Of a DNA stretch of 64,000 bases, positions 55,734 to 63,828 are shown in pieces. This DNA comes from Streptomyces sp. NBC_01267 (lineage in GTDB: Bacteria > Actinomycetota > Actinomycetes > Streptomycetales > Streptomycetaceae). Under the pieces are notes generated by a model, which was not told the DNA's origin, did no database searches, and was given only the letters and a program-made list of their open reading frames with translations. The stretch spans positions 6,679,001 to 6,743,000 of the forward strand of contig NZ_CP108455.1 in assembly GCF_036241575.1 (NCBI RefSeq), written 5' to 3'. The position numbers and the translations under genes are program-made. Each line of letters begins with the position of its first letter. Within the stretch, counting starts at the first letter, position 1.

Positions 55734-56555
55734 TCAGTTGGGGAGCCAGCCGAAGGCCTCGGCGCTCGGGCGGTCGCCCGGCTTGTACTCCAGGCCGACC
55801 CGGCCGTCGTATCCGGCCTTGGTCAGCCGGTCGAGCAGGTCCTCCAGCGGCAGCGTGCCCGTACCGGGCGCACCGCGGCCGGGGTTGTCCGCGATCTGTA
55901 CGTGGCCGGTCTGTGCGGCGTAGGTGTCGATCACCTCGTTGAGGTCCTCGCCGTTCATCGACAGGTGGTACAGGTCGAGCAGGAACTTCGCGTTCCCGAG
56001 CCCCGTCAGGGCGTTGACCTTGTCGACCACCTCGATGGCGGCCGGGGCGCTCACCAGCGGGCAGAGCGGCGACTCCGGCTTGTTGAGAGCCTCGATGAGC
56101 AGGATCGCGCCCACCCGGTCGGCCGCGCGGGCCGCTGTCGTGAGGTTCTCCAGGGCCAGTGCGTCCTGGACCGCCGGGTCCACGCCCTCGACGCGGTTGC
56201 CGTACAGCGCGTTGAGCGCCTTGCAGCCGACCGACGCGGCGAAATCGGCCGCCACGTCGATGTTGGCGCGGAAGCGGTCGGACTCCTGGCCGGGGACGGA
56301 GAGTGCGCCGCGGTCCGGGCCGGGCAGCCGGCCGGCGTAGAAGTTGAGTCCCACCAGCTGGGTGCCGGCGTCGTCGAGCGCCTTCTTGAGGGCGTCGAGC
56401 TCGGCCTGCGGAGGGGTGGGGGTCTCGATCCAGGGCCACCACAGCTCGACCGCGCCGAAGCCCGCCGCGGCGGCAGCCGCGGGACGCTCCAGGAGCGGGA
56501 GTTCCGTGAAGAGGATCGAGAGGTTCACATCGAAGCGCTGGTCCGTGTAGCCCAT
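55734..56555 (-). CDS. hyi: Hydroxypyruvate isomerase
   Basis: 273 residues. TIM-barrel with RFDVNLSILFTELPLLERPAAAAAAGFGAVELWWPW, LLIEALNKPESP (metal Glu), FLLDLYHLSMNGEDL, HVQIADNPGRGAPGTG and VGLEYKPGDRPSAEAFGWL. Interconverts hydroxypyruvate and tartronate semialdehyde. First gene of the hyi-glxR operon; operator palindrome 17 nt upstream of the ATG. Confidence 0.94.
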   Translation of the reverse strand: MGYTDQRFDVNLSILFTELPLLERPAAAAAAGFGAVELWWPWIETPTPPQAELDALKKALDDAGTQLVGLNFYAGRLPGPDRGALSVPGQESDRFRANIDVAADFAASVGCKALNALYGNRVEGVDPAVQDALALENLTTAARAADRVGAILLIEALNKPESPLCPLVSAPAAIEVVDKVNALTGLGNAKFLLDLYHLSMNGEDLNEVIDTYAAQTGHVQIADNPGRGAPGTGTLPLEDLLDRLTKAGYDGRVGLEYKPGDRPSAEAFGWLPN

Positions 56556-56571
56556 AAGGCGTTCGGCGCTC

Positions 56572-56588
56572 CTTCCGTATTGCGGAAG
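56572..56588. promoter_or_regulatory. Palindromic operator upstream of hyi
   Basis: CTTCCG-TATTG-CGGAAG, the same 6-5-6 architecture as the gcl site. It lies between hyi and the divergent + strand genes, so it may control both. Confidence 0.7.
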
Positions 56589-56679
56589 TTAGTTTCTACT
56601 TGATGGAAGATTGCCTGGTGGGTCGTGAGGCTGTCAAGAGGGCTCCCGAATTTCGTGGCCTGCGCAGTAGGTTGAGCGC

Positions 56680-56943
56680 GTGCGATTGAGAGTGGAATTC
56701 ACGACCGAGCCCTTCGACCTGGACGATGCGCCACCCCATGCGGTGGTGGCTCGCGAGGTCATTCAGGCGGCCGAGCTGGACGCGGTGGACGTCGGACCGT
56801 TCGGCAACACCGCGGAAGGCGCATCCGACGCCGTACTGACCGCGGTCGACGCGCTGCTGCGCCGTGCGCTGGGGGCGGGCGCCACCCGTGTCTCGCTCCA
56901 GGTGAACGTGATCGGGCCCGACGGCGAGGAGGGGGCGCGGTGA
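56680..56943 (+). CDS. Small conserved protein, unknown function
   Basis: 87 residues, GTG start. LRVEFTTEPFDLDDAPPHAVVAREVIQAAELDAVDVGPFGNTAEGASDAVLTAVDALLRRALGAGATRVSLQVNVIG has the shape of the MTH1187/YkoF thiamine-binding-like family (ferredoxin-like fold), a suggestion only. Overlaps the next gene by GTGA, so both act together. Confidence 0.6.
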   Translation: MRLRVEFTTEPFDLDDAPPHAVVAREVIQAAELDAVDVGPFGNTAEGASDAVLTAVDALLRRALGAGATRVSLQVNVIGPDGEEGAR

Positions 56944-57317
56944 CCGCGCCGGGGGAGCACCCGCTGATCGCCGCGGTGAAGCCGCTGGTCGACGCCATGG
57001 GCGCCGAGATCCTCGTACCCGGACAGGCGGCGGAGGACGACGTGGTCCTGGCCTGGGAGGGTGAGGACGTCCTGGCCGTGCGGCTGCCGCAGCTCTCCGA
57101 CTCGCTGGATCACATACTGGTGGCGATGGAGCGCAGGCACGGGATGCCGCTGTCCGAGCTCGACCGGAGGACGAAACAGTCGGTCGTGCGGATACTGGAG
57201 TCGCGCGGGGCCTTCTCCGTGCGGCACGGTGTGGAGACCGTGGCAGGTGCGCTCGGAGTCAGCCGTTTCACCGTCTACAACTACCTGAACAGGGAGAACG
57301 CCACCAAGGGTGAATGA
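56940..57317 (+). CDS. Helix-turn-helix protein linked to the urate genes
   Basis: 125 residues, GTG start. N-terminal VVLAWEGEDVLAVRLPQLSDSLDHILVAMERRHGMPLSELDRRTKQSVVRILESRGAFSVRHGVETVAGALGVSRFTVYNYLNRE; the end is a Fis-type HTH as in PucR-like regulators. Always-adjacent position to uraD makes it a candidate regulator of the urate operon. A strong terminator follows. Confidence 0.7.
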   Translation: MTAPGEHPLIAAVKPLVDAMGAEILVPGQAAEDDVVLAWEGEDVLAVRLPQLSDSLDHILVAMERRHGMPLSELDRRTKQSVVRILESRGAFSVRHGVETVAGALGVSRFTVYNYLNRENATKGE

Positions 57318-57338
57318 CTGCAGGTTCGGAGCAGTCGG

Positions 57339-57368
57339 CCGCCGCCCGGTAACCGGGCGGCGGTTTTT
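57339..57368 (+). terminator. Intrinsic terminator
   Basis: CCGCCGCCCGG/CCGGGCGGCGG, 11 bp, TAA loop, then TTTTT. Confidence 0.92.
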
Positions 57369-57382
57369 GTCTCTCCAAGTTT

Positions 57383-57422
57383 TCAACAAAGTGTTGACGT
57401 GGTGTTTCCGAGGGCGTTAGCT
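57383..57422 (+). promoter_or_regulatory. Urate operon promoter and operator
   Basis: Palindrome TCAACA-AAG-TGTTGA (57383-57397) overlaps -35 TTGACG (57394-57399); 17-nt spacer; -10 TTAGCT (57417-57422). Matches the katA promoter in operator, -35 and their overlap. Confidence 0.8.
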
Positions 57423-57439
57423 GTCCGCAGCCCGTCCAG

Positions 57440-57490
57440 CACAAGGCCCCTCACAAGGCCACGGCACAAGGCCACAGCACAAGGCCACGG
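57440..57490 (+). repeat. Tandem repeat in the uraD leader
   Basis: Four copies of CACAAGGCCAC-(G/A)G at 13-nt spacing (the first copy 12 nt and slightly different), between the promoter and the GTG start. Not coding; may affect leader structure. Confidence 0.8.
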
Positions 57491-57498
57491 AGGTCCCC

Positions 57499-58050
57499 GT
57501 GACTTCGAGTTCACTGCGCTTGCCGGGGGAGGACCCTGCAACCCCCGAGGGTCTCGCCCGGTTCAACACCCTGCGGGACAGTGCGGCGCGAGCCGTACTC
57601 CACGAGGTGTGCGCCAGTTCTGCCTGGGGGAGCAAAATCCTCGCCCAGCGCCCTTTCGCCACCGCGGAAGCCCTCTTCCTCGCCAGCGACGCCGCAACGG
57701 CCGAACTGACCGCGGAAGATCTGGCCGAGGCGATGGCGGGGCACCCGCCGATCGGCCGCCCGAAACCCGGTGACCCGACATCGTCCCGTGAACAGCGGGG
57801 GATGGCCGGGGCCTCGGAGGAGCTCAAGGTCGAGATGCTCGAACTGAACCTGGCCTACCAGGAGAGGTTCGGACATGTCTTTCTGATCTGCGCGACCGGC
57901 GCGACCGGCGAGCAGATGCGCGACGCGATGAAGGCCCGGATCATCAACACACCCGAGCGGGAGCGCGAGTTGGTGCGCGTCGAGCTCGGCAGGATCAACC
58001 GGATCCGGCTGGACATCGTGGTCGCCGCAGTCGCAGAACAAGGAGAGTGA
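57499..58050 (+). CDS. uraD: OHCU decarboxylase
   Basis: 183 residues, GTG start with GGAGG upstream. Signature residues HPPIGRP (catalytic His), SREQRGM, ERFGHVFLICATG and a C-terminal helical bundle. Decarboxylates 2-oxo-4-hydroxy-4-carboxy-5-ureidoimidazoline to S-allantoin, third step from urate. First gene of uraD-uraH-uricase; overlaps uraH. Confidence 0.94.
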   Translation: MTSSSLRLPGEDPATPEGLARFNTLRDSAARAVLHEVCASSAWGSKILAQRPFATAEALFLASDAATAELTAEDLAEAMAGHPPIGRPKPGDPTSSREQRGMAGASEELKVEMLELNLAYQERFGHVFLICATGATGEQMRDAMKARIINTPERERELVRVELGRINRIRLDIVVAAVAEQGE

Positions 58051-58445
58051 AGGTCTTGAGCACACAGACCACCGCATCGGTGTCCACGCACATCCTGGAC
58101 ACCAGCGTGGGACGCCCCGCCGAGGGTGTCGCCATCGCGCTCGCGGCCCGCAGCGGCCCCGACGCGCAGTGGGTGGCACTGGGCGGATCGGCGACCGACG
58201 CGGACGGGCGCTGCAAGGACCTGCCGGCCCTGCCGGAAGGAACCACCCAGGTACGGCTCGACTTCGAGACCGGGCCGTACTTCTCCAAGAAACAAGCCGA
58301 GGCACAGCAGGACGCCCCCCGCGTAAGGGACAGCGGCGCTTTCTTCCCGGAGGTGGCGATCACATTCGCCGTCGTACCGGGTGAGCACTTCCACGTACCG
58401 CTGCTGCTCAACCCGTTCGGCTACTCCGTATACCGAGGGAGCTAG
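58047..58445 (+). CDS. uraH: 5-hydroxyisourate hydrolase
   Basis: 132 residues, GTG start overlapping uraD (a TTG 9 nt in is possible). Transthyretin-like fold with VSTHILDTSVGRPAEGV (catalytic His), DGRCKDLP, FFPEVAITF and the invariant C-terminal YRGS. Opens 5-hydroxyisourate to OHCU. Confidence 0.95.
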   Translation: MKVLSTQTTASVSTHILDTSVGRPAEGVAIALAARSGPDAQWVALGGSATDADGRCKDLPALPEGTTQVRLDFETGPYFSKKQAEAQQDAPRVRDSGAFFPEVAITFAVVPGEHFHVPLLLNPFGYSVYRGS

Positions 58446-58452
58446 CACCGAC

Positions 58453-59376
58453 ATGCCCACGATTCTCGGCCAGAACCAGTACGGCAAAGCAGAGAACCGC
58501 GTAGTCAAGATCACGCGGGACGGCGACACCCACCACATCAAGGACCTGAACGTCTCTGTCGCCCTCTCCGGCGACATGGACGACGTCCACTACTCCGGCT
58601 CCAACGCCAGCGTCCTGACGACCGATGCCACCAAGAACACGGTGTTCGCGTTCGCCAAGGAGCACGGCATCGAGTCCGCCGAGCAGTTCGGCATCCACCT
58701 GGCCAGGCACTTCGTGACGACCCAGGACGCGATCAAGGTCGCGCGGATCCGGATCGAGGAGTACGCCTGGGAGCGCATCGCCACCTCCGGCAACAGCTCC
58801 CAGTTCATCGGCGCCGACGAGGTCAGGCACTCCTTCGTCCGCAAGGGCCAGGAACTGCGCACCACCGAGATCACCTTCGACGGGGAGAAGTGGCAGGTCA
58901 TCTCCGGCCTGAAGGACCTGACGGTGATGAACTCCACCAACTCGGAGTTCTGGGGCTACGCCAAGGACAAGTACACGACGCTCCAGGAGACCTACGACCG
59001 TATCCTCGCGACCGCGGTCTCCGCCAAGTGGCGGTACAACTGGACCGACGACGCGGCCCGGATGCCGAACTGGGACAAGTCCTACGAGCAGGCGAAGAAG
59101 CACATGCTCCAGGCCTTCGCCGAGACGTACTCGCTCTCCCTGCAGCAGACCATGTACCAGATGGGCTCACGCATCATCAACAGCCGCAGTGAGATAGACG
59201 AGATCCGGTTCTCGCTGCCGAACAAGCACCACTTCCTGGTGGACCTGGAGCCGTTCGGGCTCAAGAACGACAACGAGGTCTACTTCGCGGCCGACCGCCC
59301 GTACGGACTCATCGAGGCCACCATCCTGCGGGACGGCGCCGAGGCCCGGATCCCGGTCGACATGACCAACCTCTGA
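58453..59376 (+). CDS. Urate oxidase (uricase)
   Basis: 307 residues from ATG 58453. Motifs NQYGKAENRVVKI (catalytic Lys), VLTTDATKNTVFAFAKEHG (catalytic Thr), SFVRKGQELRTTEITFDG, LKDLTVMNSTNSEFWGYAKDKYTTL and KHHFLVDLEPFGLKNDNEVYFAADRPYG. Cofactor-free oxidation of urate with release of H2O2. Last of the three-gene operon, hairpin after the stop. Confidence 0.95.
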   Translation: MPTILGQNQYGKAENRVVKITRDGDTHHIKDLNVSVALSGDMDDVHYSGSNASVLTTDATKNTVFAFAKEHGIESAEQFGIHLARHFVTTQDAIKVARIRIEEYAWERIATSGNSSQFIGADEVRHSFVRKGQELRTTEITFDGEKWQVISGLKDLTVMNSTNSEFWGYAKDKYTTLQETYDRILATAVSAKWRYNWTDDAARMPNWDKSYEQAKKHMLQAFAETYSLSLQQTMYQMGSRIINSRSEIDEIRFSLPNKHHFLVDLEPFGLKNDNEVYFAADRPYGLIEATILRDGAEARIPVDMTNL

Positions 59377-59382
59377 GACCGA

Positions 59383-59430
59383 CCGGTACGTCACCGCCGG
59401 CTGAGGCCACCGCCGGCGGTGGCGTACCGG
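59383..59430 (+). terminator. Hairpin after the urate operon
   Basis: CCGGTACGTCACCGCCGG pairs with CCGGCGGTGGCGTACCGG (one G-U), 18 bp, no T tract. Confidence 0.72.
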
Positions 59431-59537
59431 AAACCCACTGAACTGCACTCTTTCGGCACCCGGAGCCACGCGGCTGCGGCACTCAAATCCTCCTGGGTCC
59501 TGCCGTGCCCTTCGCCACTGCGAGAGAAGGAATCCTC

Positions 59538-60923
59538 ATGGCACCAACGGCAGCCGCGCGCACGGTCATCGAGAACGTAGCCATCGCGACGGTCGACGCC
59601 CACGACACCGAGTACGCATCGGGCCATGTCGTGGTCGCGGGGAACCGCATCGAGTCCCTCGGGTCCGGCAGGGCGCCCGAAGGGCTCACCGATGTCGTAC
59701 GCCGGATCGACGGCACCGGCCATCTGGTCACCCCGGGACTGGTCAACACCCATCACCACTTCTACCAGTGGATCACCCGTGGGCTGGCCACCGACCACAA
59801 CCTGTTCAACTGGCTCGTCGCGCTGTACCCGACGTGGGCGCGCATCGACGAGCAGATGGCGCGCACGGCCGCGCAGGGCTCCCTCGCCATGATGGCGCGC
59901 GGCGGTGTCACCACCGCGATGGACCACCACTACGTCTACCCGCAGGGCGCCGGCGACCTGTCGGGCGCGATCATCGGGGCCGCCGCCGAGACCGGTGTGC
60001 GCTTCACCCTCGCCCGCGGCTCCATGGACCGCAGCCAGAAGGACGGCGGGCTGCCCCCGGACTTCGCCGTCGAGACCCTGGAAGGCGCGCTCGCCGGCAC
60101 CGAGGAGACCGTCGACCGGTACCACGACGCCTCGTTCGACGCGATGACCCAGGTCGCCGTCGCGCCGTGCTCACCCTTCTCGGTGTCCACCGAACTCATG
60201 CGGCAAGGCGCCGAGTTGGCTCGCCGCAAGGGTCTGCGGCTGCACACCCACGGCAGTGAGACCGTCGAGGAGGAGCAGTTCTGCAAGGAACTGTTCGGGA
60301 TGGGCCCGACCGACTACTTCGAGTCGACCGGCTGGCTCGGCAGCGATGTGTGGATGGCGCACTGCGTCCACATGAACGACTCCGACATCGCCGCCTTCGC
60401 CCGTACCGGTACCGGTGTCGCGCACTGCCCGTCCTCCAACGCCCGCCTCGCCGCCGGCATCGCCCGGGTCCCCGACATGCTCGGGGCGGGCGTCCCGGTC
60501 GGCCTCGGGGTCGACGGCACCGCGTCCAACGAGTCCGGCGAACTCCACACCGAGTTGCGCAACGCCCTGCTCATCAACCGCCTCGGCACCCACCGCGAAG
60601 CGGCCCTGAACGCCCGTCAGGCCCTGCGCCTCGGTACGTACGGGGGAGCCCAAGTCCTGGGCCGTGCAGCGGAGATCGGCTCCCTGGAGCCCGGAAAGCT
60701 GGCCGACCTGGTGCTCTGGAAGATGGACACGCTGGCCCACGCCTCGATCTCCGACCCGGTGACCGCGCTCGTCTTCGGCGCCGCCGCCCCCGTCGCCCTC
60801 TCCCTCGTGAACGGCCTCACCGTCGTCGAGGACAGCCACCTGACCACGGTGGACGAAGACGCCATCGCCCGCGCCACGCGGGTCGAGGCGCAGCGCCTCG
60901 CGCGGATCGCCGCGCAGGACTGA
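59538..60923 (+). CDS. 8-oxoguanine deaminase (amidohydrolase)
   Basis: 461 residues from ATG 59538 (AGAAGGA upstream). Amidohydrolase zinc site NTHHHFYQWITRG, LHTHGSE, and HCVHMNDSDIAAFARTGTGVAHCPSSNARLAAG; catalytic Asp in LGVDGTASNESGEL, the pattern of 8-oxoguanine deaminases rather than GuaD. Its product is urate, feeding the operon upstream. Other aminopurine or triazine-like substrates cannot be excluded. Confidence 0.85.
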   Translation: MAPTAAARTVIENVAIATVDAHDTEYASGHVVVAGNRIESLGSGRAPEGLTDVVRRIDGTGHLVTPGLVNTHHHFYQWITRGLATDHNLFNWLVALYPTWARIDEQMARTAAQGSLAMMARGGVTTAMDHHYVYPQGAGDLSGAIIGAAAETGVRFTLARGSMDRSQKDGGLPPDFAVETLEGALAGTEETVDRYHDASFDAMTQVAVAPCSPFSVSTELMRQGAELARRKGLRLHTHGSETVEEEQFCKELFGMGPTDYFESTGWLGSDVWMAHCVHMNDSDIAAFARTGTGVAHCPSSNARLAAGIARVPDMLGAGVPVGLGVDGTASNESGELHTELRNALLINRLGTHREAALNARQALRLGTYGGAQVLGRAAEIGSLEPGKLADLVLWKMDTLAHASISDPVTALVFGAAAPVALSLVNGLTVVEDSHLTTVDEDAIARATRVEAQRLARIAAQD

Positions 60924-61199
60924 GCCCGTACGAGCTCCGGCCGGGGAGGACGGTCCCCGGCCGGCGGCCGTGAGCCCGAGCGGGGTTCACGGCAGCCGTG
61001 ACCGGGGGGTGTGTGCCCAGAGTGCATGCACCCTCCGGTGCGGTGACCTACCCGGAACCGTCCTGGAACCGACCCGGAACCTCCTCTCCGTACCGTCCGG
61101 GCTCCGATCCCCACCTTCACCCGCAGCCGCACCTGCACTCCGCACCACCTCCCTGACACCCACGTCACCGACGACGTGTACCCGACCGGAGGAGCCGTC

Positions 61200-62633
61200 G
61201 TGGCCGCCGAGCCCAGGTTTCGCAATGATGCAGCAGCCGTATCCGTCGACGCGGAACCGTCCGGAGGGCCTGAGACCTCCGTGAAGCATCCGGTCGACGA
61301 AGTCCTTCCGCCCGTCAGGATGTTCACCAGCGGCCTCCAGCATGTGGCCGCCATGTACGCGGGAGTTGTCGCCCCGCCGATGATCGTGGGCCCCGCCGTG
61401 GGGCTCAGCGCCAAGGAGACCGCCTTCCTCGTCGGGGCGAGTCTGTTCACCGCGGGTATCGCGACCCTGCTCCAGACCCTCGGGTTCTGGCGGGTCGGCG
61501 CCCGGCTGCCGTTCGTCAACGGTGTCTCGTTTGCCGGTGTCACGCCGATGATCGCCATCGGCAAGGGCCGGGGACACGACGGCATCGCGGTCATCCTCGG
61601 CGCGATCATCGTCGCGAGCGTGCTGGGGTTCCTGCTCGCCCCGTACTTCAGCAAGCTGGTCCGCTTCTTCCCGCCCGTCGTCACCGGTACCGTCATCACC
61701 CTCATAGGGGTCTCGCTGCTGCCGGTCGCCTTCGGATGGGCCCAGGGCACCCAGGGAGCGGCGGACTACGGCTCGATGAAGAACATAGGGATGGCCGCCC
61801 TCACCCTGGTCATCGTGCTGGCCCTGCGGAAACTGCTCCGCGGCTTCTTCCAGCAGATAGCCATCCTGCTCGGCCTGGTGATCGGTACGGTCATCGCGAT
61901 ACCGATGGGCATGACCAGCTTCGACGCGATGCGCGACGCCGACCCGATCGGGTTCCCGACGCCCTTCCACTTCGGCGCCCCGCAGTTCGAGGTCTCCGCG
62001 ATCGTCTCGATGTGCATCGTGATGCTGGTCTGTATGACCGAGTCGACCGCGGACATGCTGGCGCTCGGCAAGATCGTCGGCCGTCCCGCCGACGAGCGGA
62101 CCATCGAGGGCGGGCTGCGCGCCGACACCATCGGCAGCCTGGTGAGCCAGTTCTTCAACGGCTTCATGGCGAGCGCCTTCGCGCAGAACATCGGCCTGGT
62201 CGCGATGACCAAGGTGCGCAGCCGCTACGTCGTCGCCACCGGCGGCGGGATCCTGATCCTGCTCGGCCTCTGTCCGATGGCCGCGTCGGCGATCGCCCTC
62301 GTACCGCTGCCGGTGCTGGGCGGCGCCGGGGTCGTGCTCTTCGGCTCGGTCGCGGCGAGCGGGGTGCAGACGCTGGCGAGCGCGGCCATGGAGAAGGGGG
62401 AGAACGCCCTGATCGTGGCGACCGCCCTCGGCATCGGGCTGATCCCGATAGCGGCGCCGGACTTCTACCAGGCCTTCCCGAAGGACGTTCTGGTGGTGCT
62501 CGACTCGGGCATCTCCACCGGATGTGTGGTGGCCATCGTGCTGAACCTGGCCTTCAACCATCTGGGTGCGGGGAAGAGCGTGGAGGAACCGGAGCAGCAG
62601 GCCGTACCGGAGGCGGCAGCCGCGATCCGCTGA
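61200..62633 (+). CDS. Purine/xanthine permease (NCS2 family)
   Basis: 477 residues from GTG 61200 (GGAGGA 6 nt upstream; GTG 61176 also in frame). About 12-14 membrane helices; NCS2 signature GLQHVAAMYAGVVAPPMIVG at the start, TESTADMLALGKIVGRP and SAFAQNIGLVAMTKVRSRYVV. Urate/xanthine-type NCS2 transporters next to purine-degradation genes import the substrate. 276 nt before it hold no supported gene. Confidence 0.92.
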   Translation: MAAEPRFRNDAAAVSVDAEPSGGPETSVKHPVDEVLPPVRMFTSGLQHVAAMYAGVVAPPMIVGPAVGLSAKETAFLVGASLFTAGIATLLQTLGFWRVGARLPFVNGVSFAGVTPMIAIGKGRGHDGIAVILGAIIVASVLGFLLAPYFSKLVRFFPPVVTGTVITLIGVSLLPVAFGWAQGTQGAADYGSMKNIGMAALTLVIVLALRKLLRGFFQQIAILLGLVIGTVIAIPMGMTSFDAMRDADPIGFPTPFHFGAPQFEVSAIVSMCIVMLVCMTESTADMLALGKIVGRPADERTIEGGLRADTIGSLVSQFFNGFMASAFAQNIGLVAMTKVRSRYVVATGGGILILLGLCPMAASAIALVPLPVLGGAGVVLFGSVAASGVQTLASAAMEKGENALIVATALGIGLIPIAAPDFYQAFPKDVLVVLDSGISTGCVVAIVLNLAFNHLGAGKSVEEPEQQAVPEAAAAIR

Positions 62634-62646
62634 CACCGGCGGGACA

Positions 62647-62691
62647 GATACGGCGCGTACCGCACCGCTGAGGTGCCGTACGCGCCGTATC
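62647..62691. terminator. Bidirectional terminator hairpin
   Basis: GATACGGCGCGTAC-C-GCACC pairs with its complement on the other arm, 20 bp with one mismatch, between the convergent permease and chitosanase genes. Confidence 0.85.
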
Positions 62692-62709
62692 CGTGTGCCG
62701 GACCGCTGA

Positions 62710-63570
62710 TCAGTTGATGGTGTACGGGTCCCCGTAGACCTTCCAGCTGAGCGGCGGGTTCAGGCCGAGGTTGCCGTTCTTCAGGAAGACGCGCTGCTCG
62801 GTGTCGACGCGGCTGGTGTCGCTGTGGGCCTCCTCCTGCTGCATCGCCCAGACCCGGGCGTCGAGGAAGGCGTTGAGGTAGGTGGTCTCGTTGCCGCCCT
62901 GGGCCGGGGTCTTGGCCTTGGCGAGAGCCCTCTTGCGGATGGAGCTGAAGCTGGTCTTGTCGTCACCGTCACCGTGCATGACGATCGCGTCGTAGTACGC
63001 GAACTGGCCGAGGGTTCCGATGCCGTCCGCCTTGCCCTGCTTGACGGCCGGGTCGAAGTAGACGCGGTCGCGCTCGTCGTTCTGCGCGGTCTGGAAGACC
63101 GTGTCCTTGGCCGCGGTCTTCCAGGCGCTCTCGAAGGCCGAGCCGAGACCCGAGTGCGAGTCGGAGCCGTTGACCTTCTTGAGTGCGGGGAGGTACTTGG
63201 CGAGCGGGTTGCCGGGCTCGCGGTTCGTGTACAGCGTCACCAGGTCCAGCATGTCCCCGGTGCCGGAACAGAAGCCGATGATGCCCGCGGTGTAGCCGCG
63301 ACCGTCACCGATGTCCTCGATGTACTTGTACTGGGCCTTCCAGTCCAGCGAGGAGTTCTCCGCGCTGGAGACCAGCTTCATGGCGATTTCCTTCTTCGCC
63401 GGGTCGTCGAGTCCGGTCGCCGCAGCGGCCACCTGATGCGAACTCGTCTGCGGCGCAGGCGCGTTGGCGGCGTACGCGGTGGCGGGTACGGCCACCAGGG
63501 CCAGGCCGAGCACCGTGCGGGTGATGATCCTCTTGCGGCGTCCAGGGGTGGTGCGGTGGGGGGCGTTCAC
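62710..63570 (-). CDS. csn: Chitosanase, glycoside hydrolase family 46
   Basis: 286 residues from GTG 63570 (GGAGG upstream); earlier in-frame starts lie in the operator region. Signal peptide TPGRRKRIITRTVLGLALVAVPATAYAAN. Catalytic motif KLVSSAENSSLDWKAQYKYIEDIGDGRGYTAGIIGFCSGTGDML with Glu and Asp, then GSAFESAWKTAAKDTVFQTAQNDERDRVYFDP. Secreted; cleaves chitosan. Operator palindrome upstream suggests CsnR-type control. Confidence 0.95.
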   Translation of the reverse strand: MNAPHRTTPGRRKRIITRTVLGLALVAVPATAYAANAPAPQTSSHQVAAAATGLDDPAKKEIAMKLVSSAENSSLDWKAQYKYIEDIGDGRGYTAGIIGFCSGTGDMLDLVTLYTNREPGNPLAKYLPALKKVNGSDSHSGLGSAFESAWKTAAKDTVFQTAQNDERDRVYFDPAVKQGKADGIGTLGQFAYYDAIVMHGDGDDKTSFSSIRKRALAKAKTPAQGGNETTYLNAFLDARVWAMQQEEAHSDTSRVDTEQRVFLKNGNLGLNPPLSWKVYGDPYTIN

Positions 63571-63608
63571 CAGTCCTCCAAGGGGAGTTCGTCCTTCAGG
63601 TGTTCTGT

Positions 63609-63623
63609 TAGGAAGCTTTCCTA
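63609..63623. promoter_or_regulatory. Palindromic operator upstream of the chitosanase gene
   Basis: TAGGAA-GCT-TTCCTA, 39 nt before the start codon. Similar palindromes precede chitosanase genes in Streptomyces and bind the ROK repressor CsnR, as I remember. Confidence 0.65.
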
Positions 63624-63828
63624 TCAGCTGTCCGGGGGGTCGTACACCCCCTGGGGAGAAAGGAGTTGAGCGAATGCGGTATGGGCAGGGCTGCCCTTGA
63701 TCGTTGATCAACCCTACGAGGGTGGCTGTGGTGGTGCATTTTGTCCGACCCTGTCTCGCCGGGGTGGCCGGAGCCCCGGCGGCGCACCGCGGCGGAGGCA
63801 GGGCCCCGGGCGCTGTAGCGTCTTCGGT

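Noticed and set aside
54808..56442. 544-codon version of glxR running through hyi
   Set aside because: Upstream half is an out-of-frame reading of hyi; the GlxR family starts at SKLPKVAWIGLGIMG.
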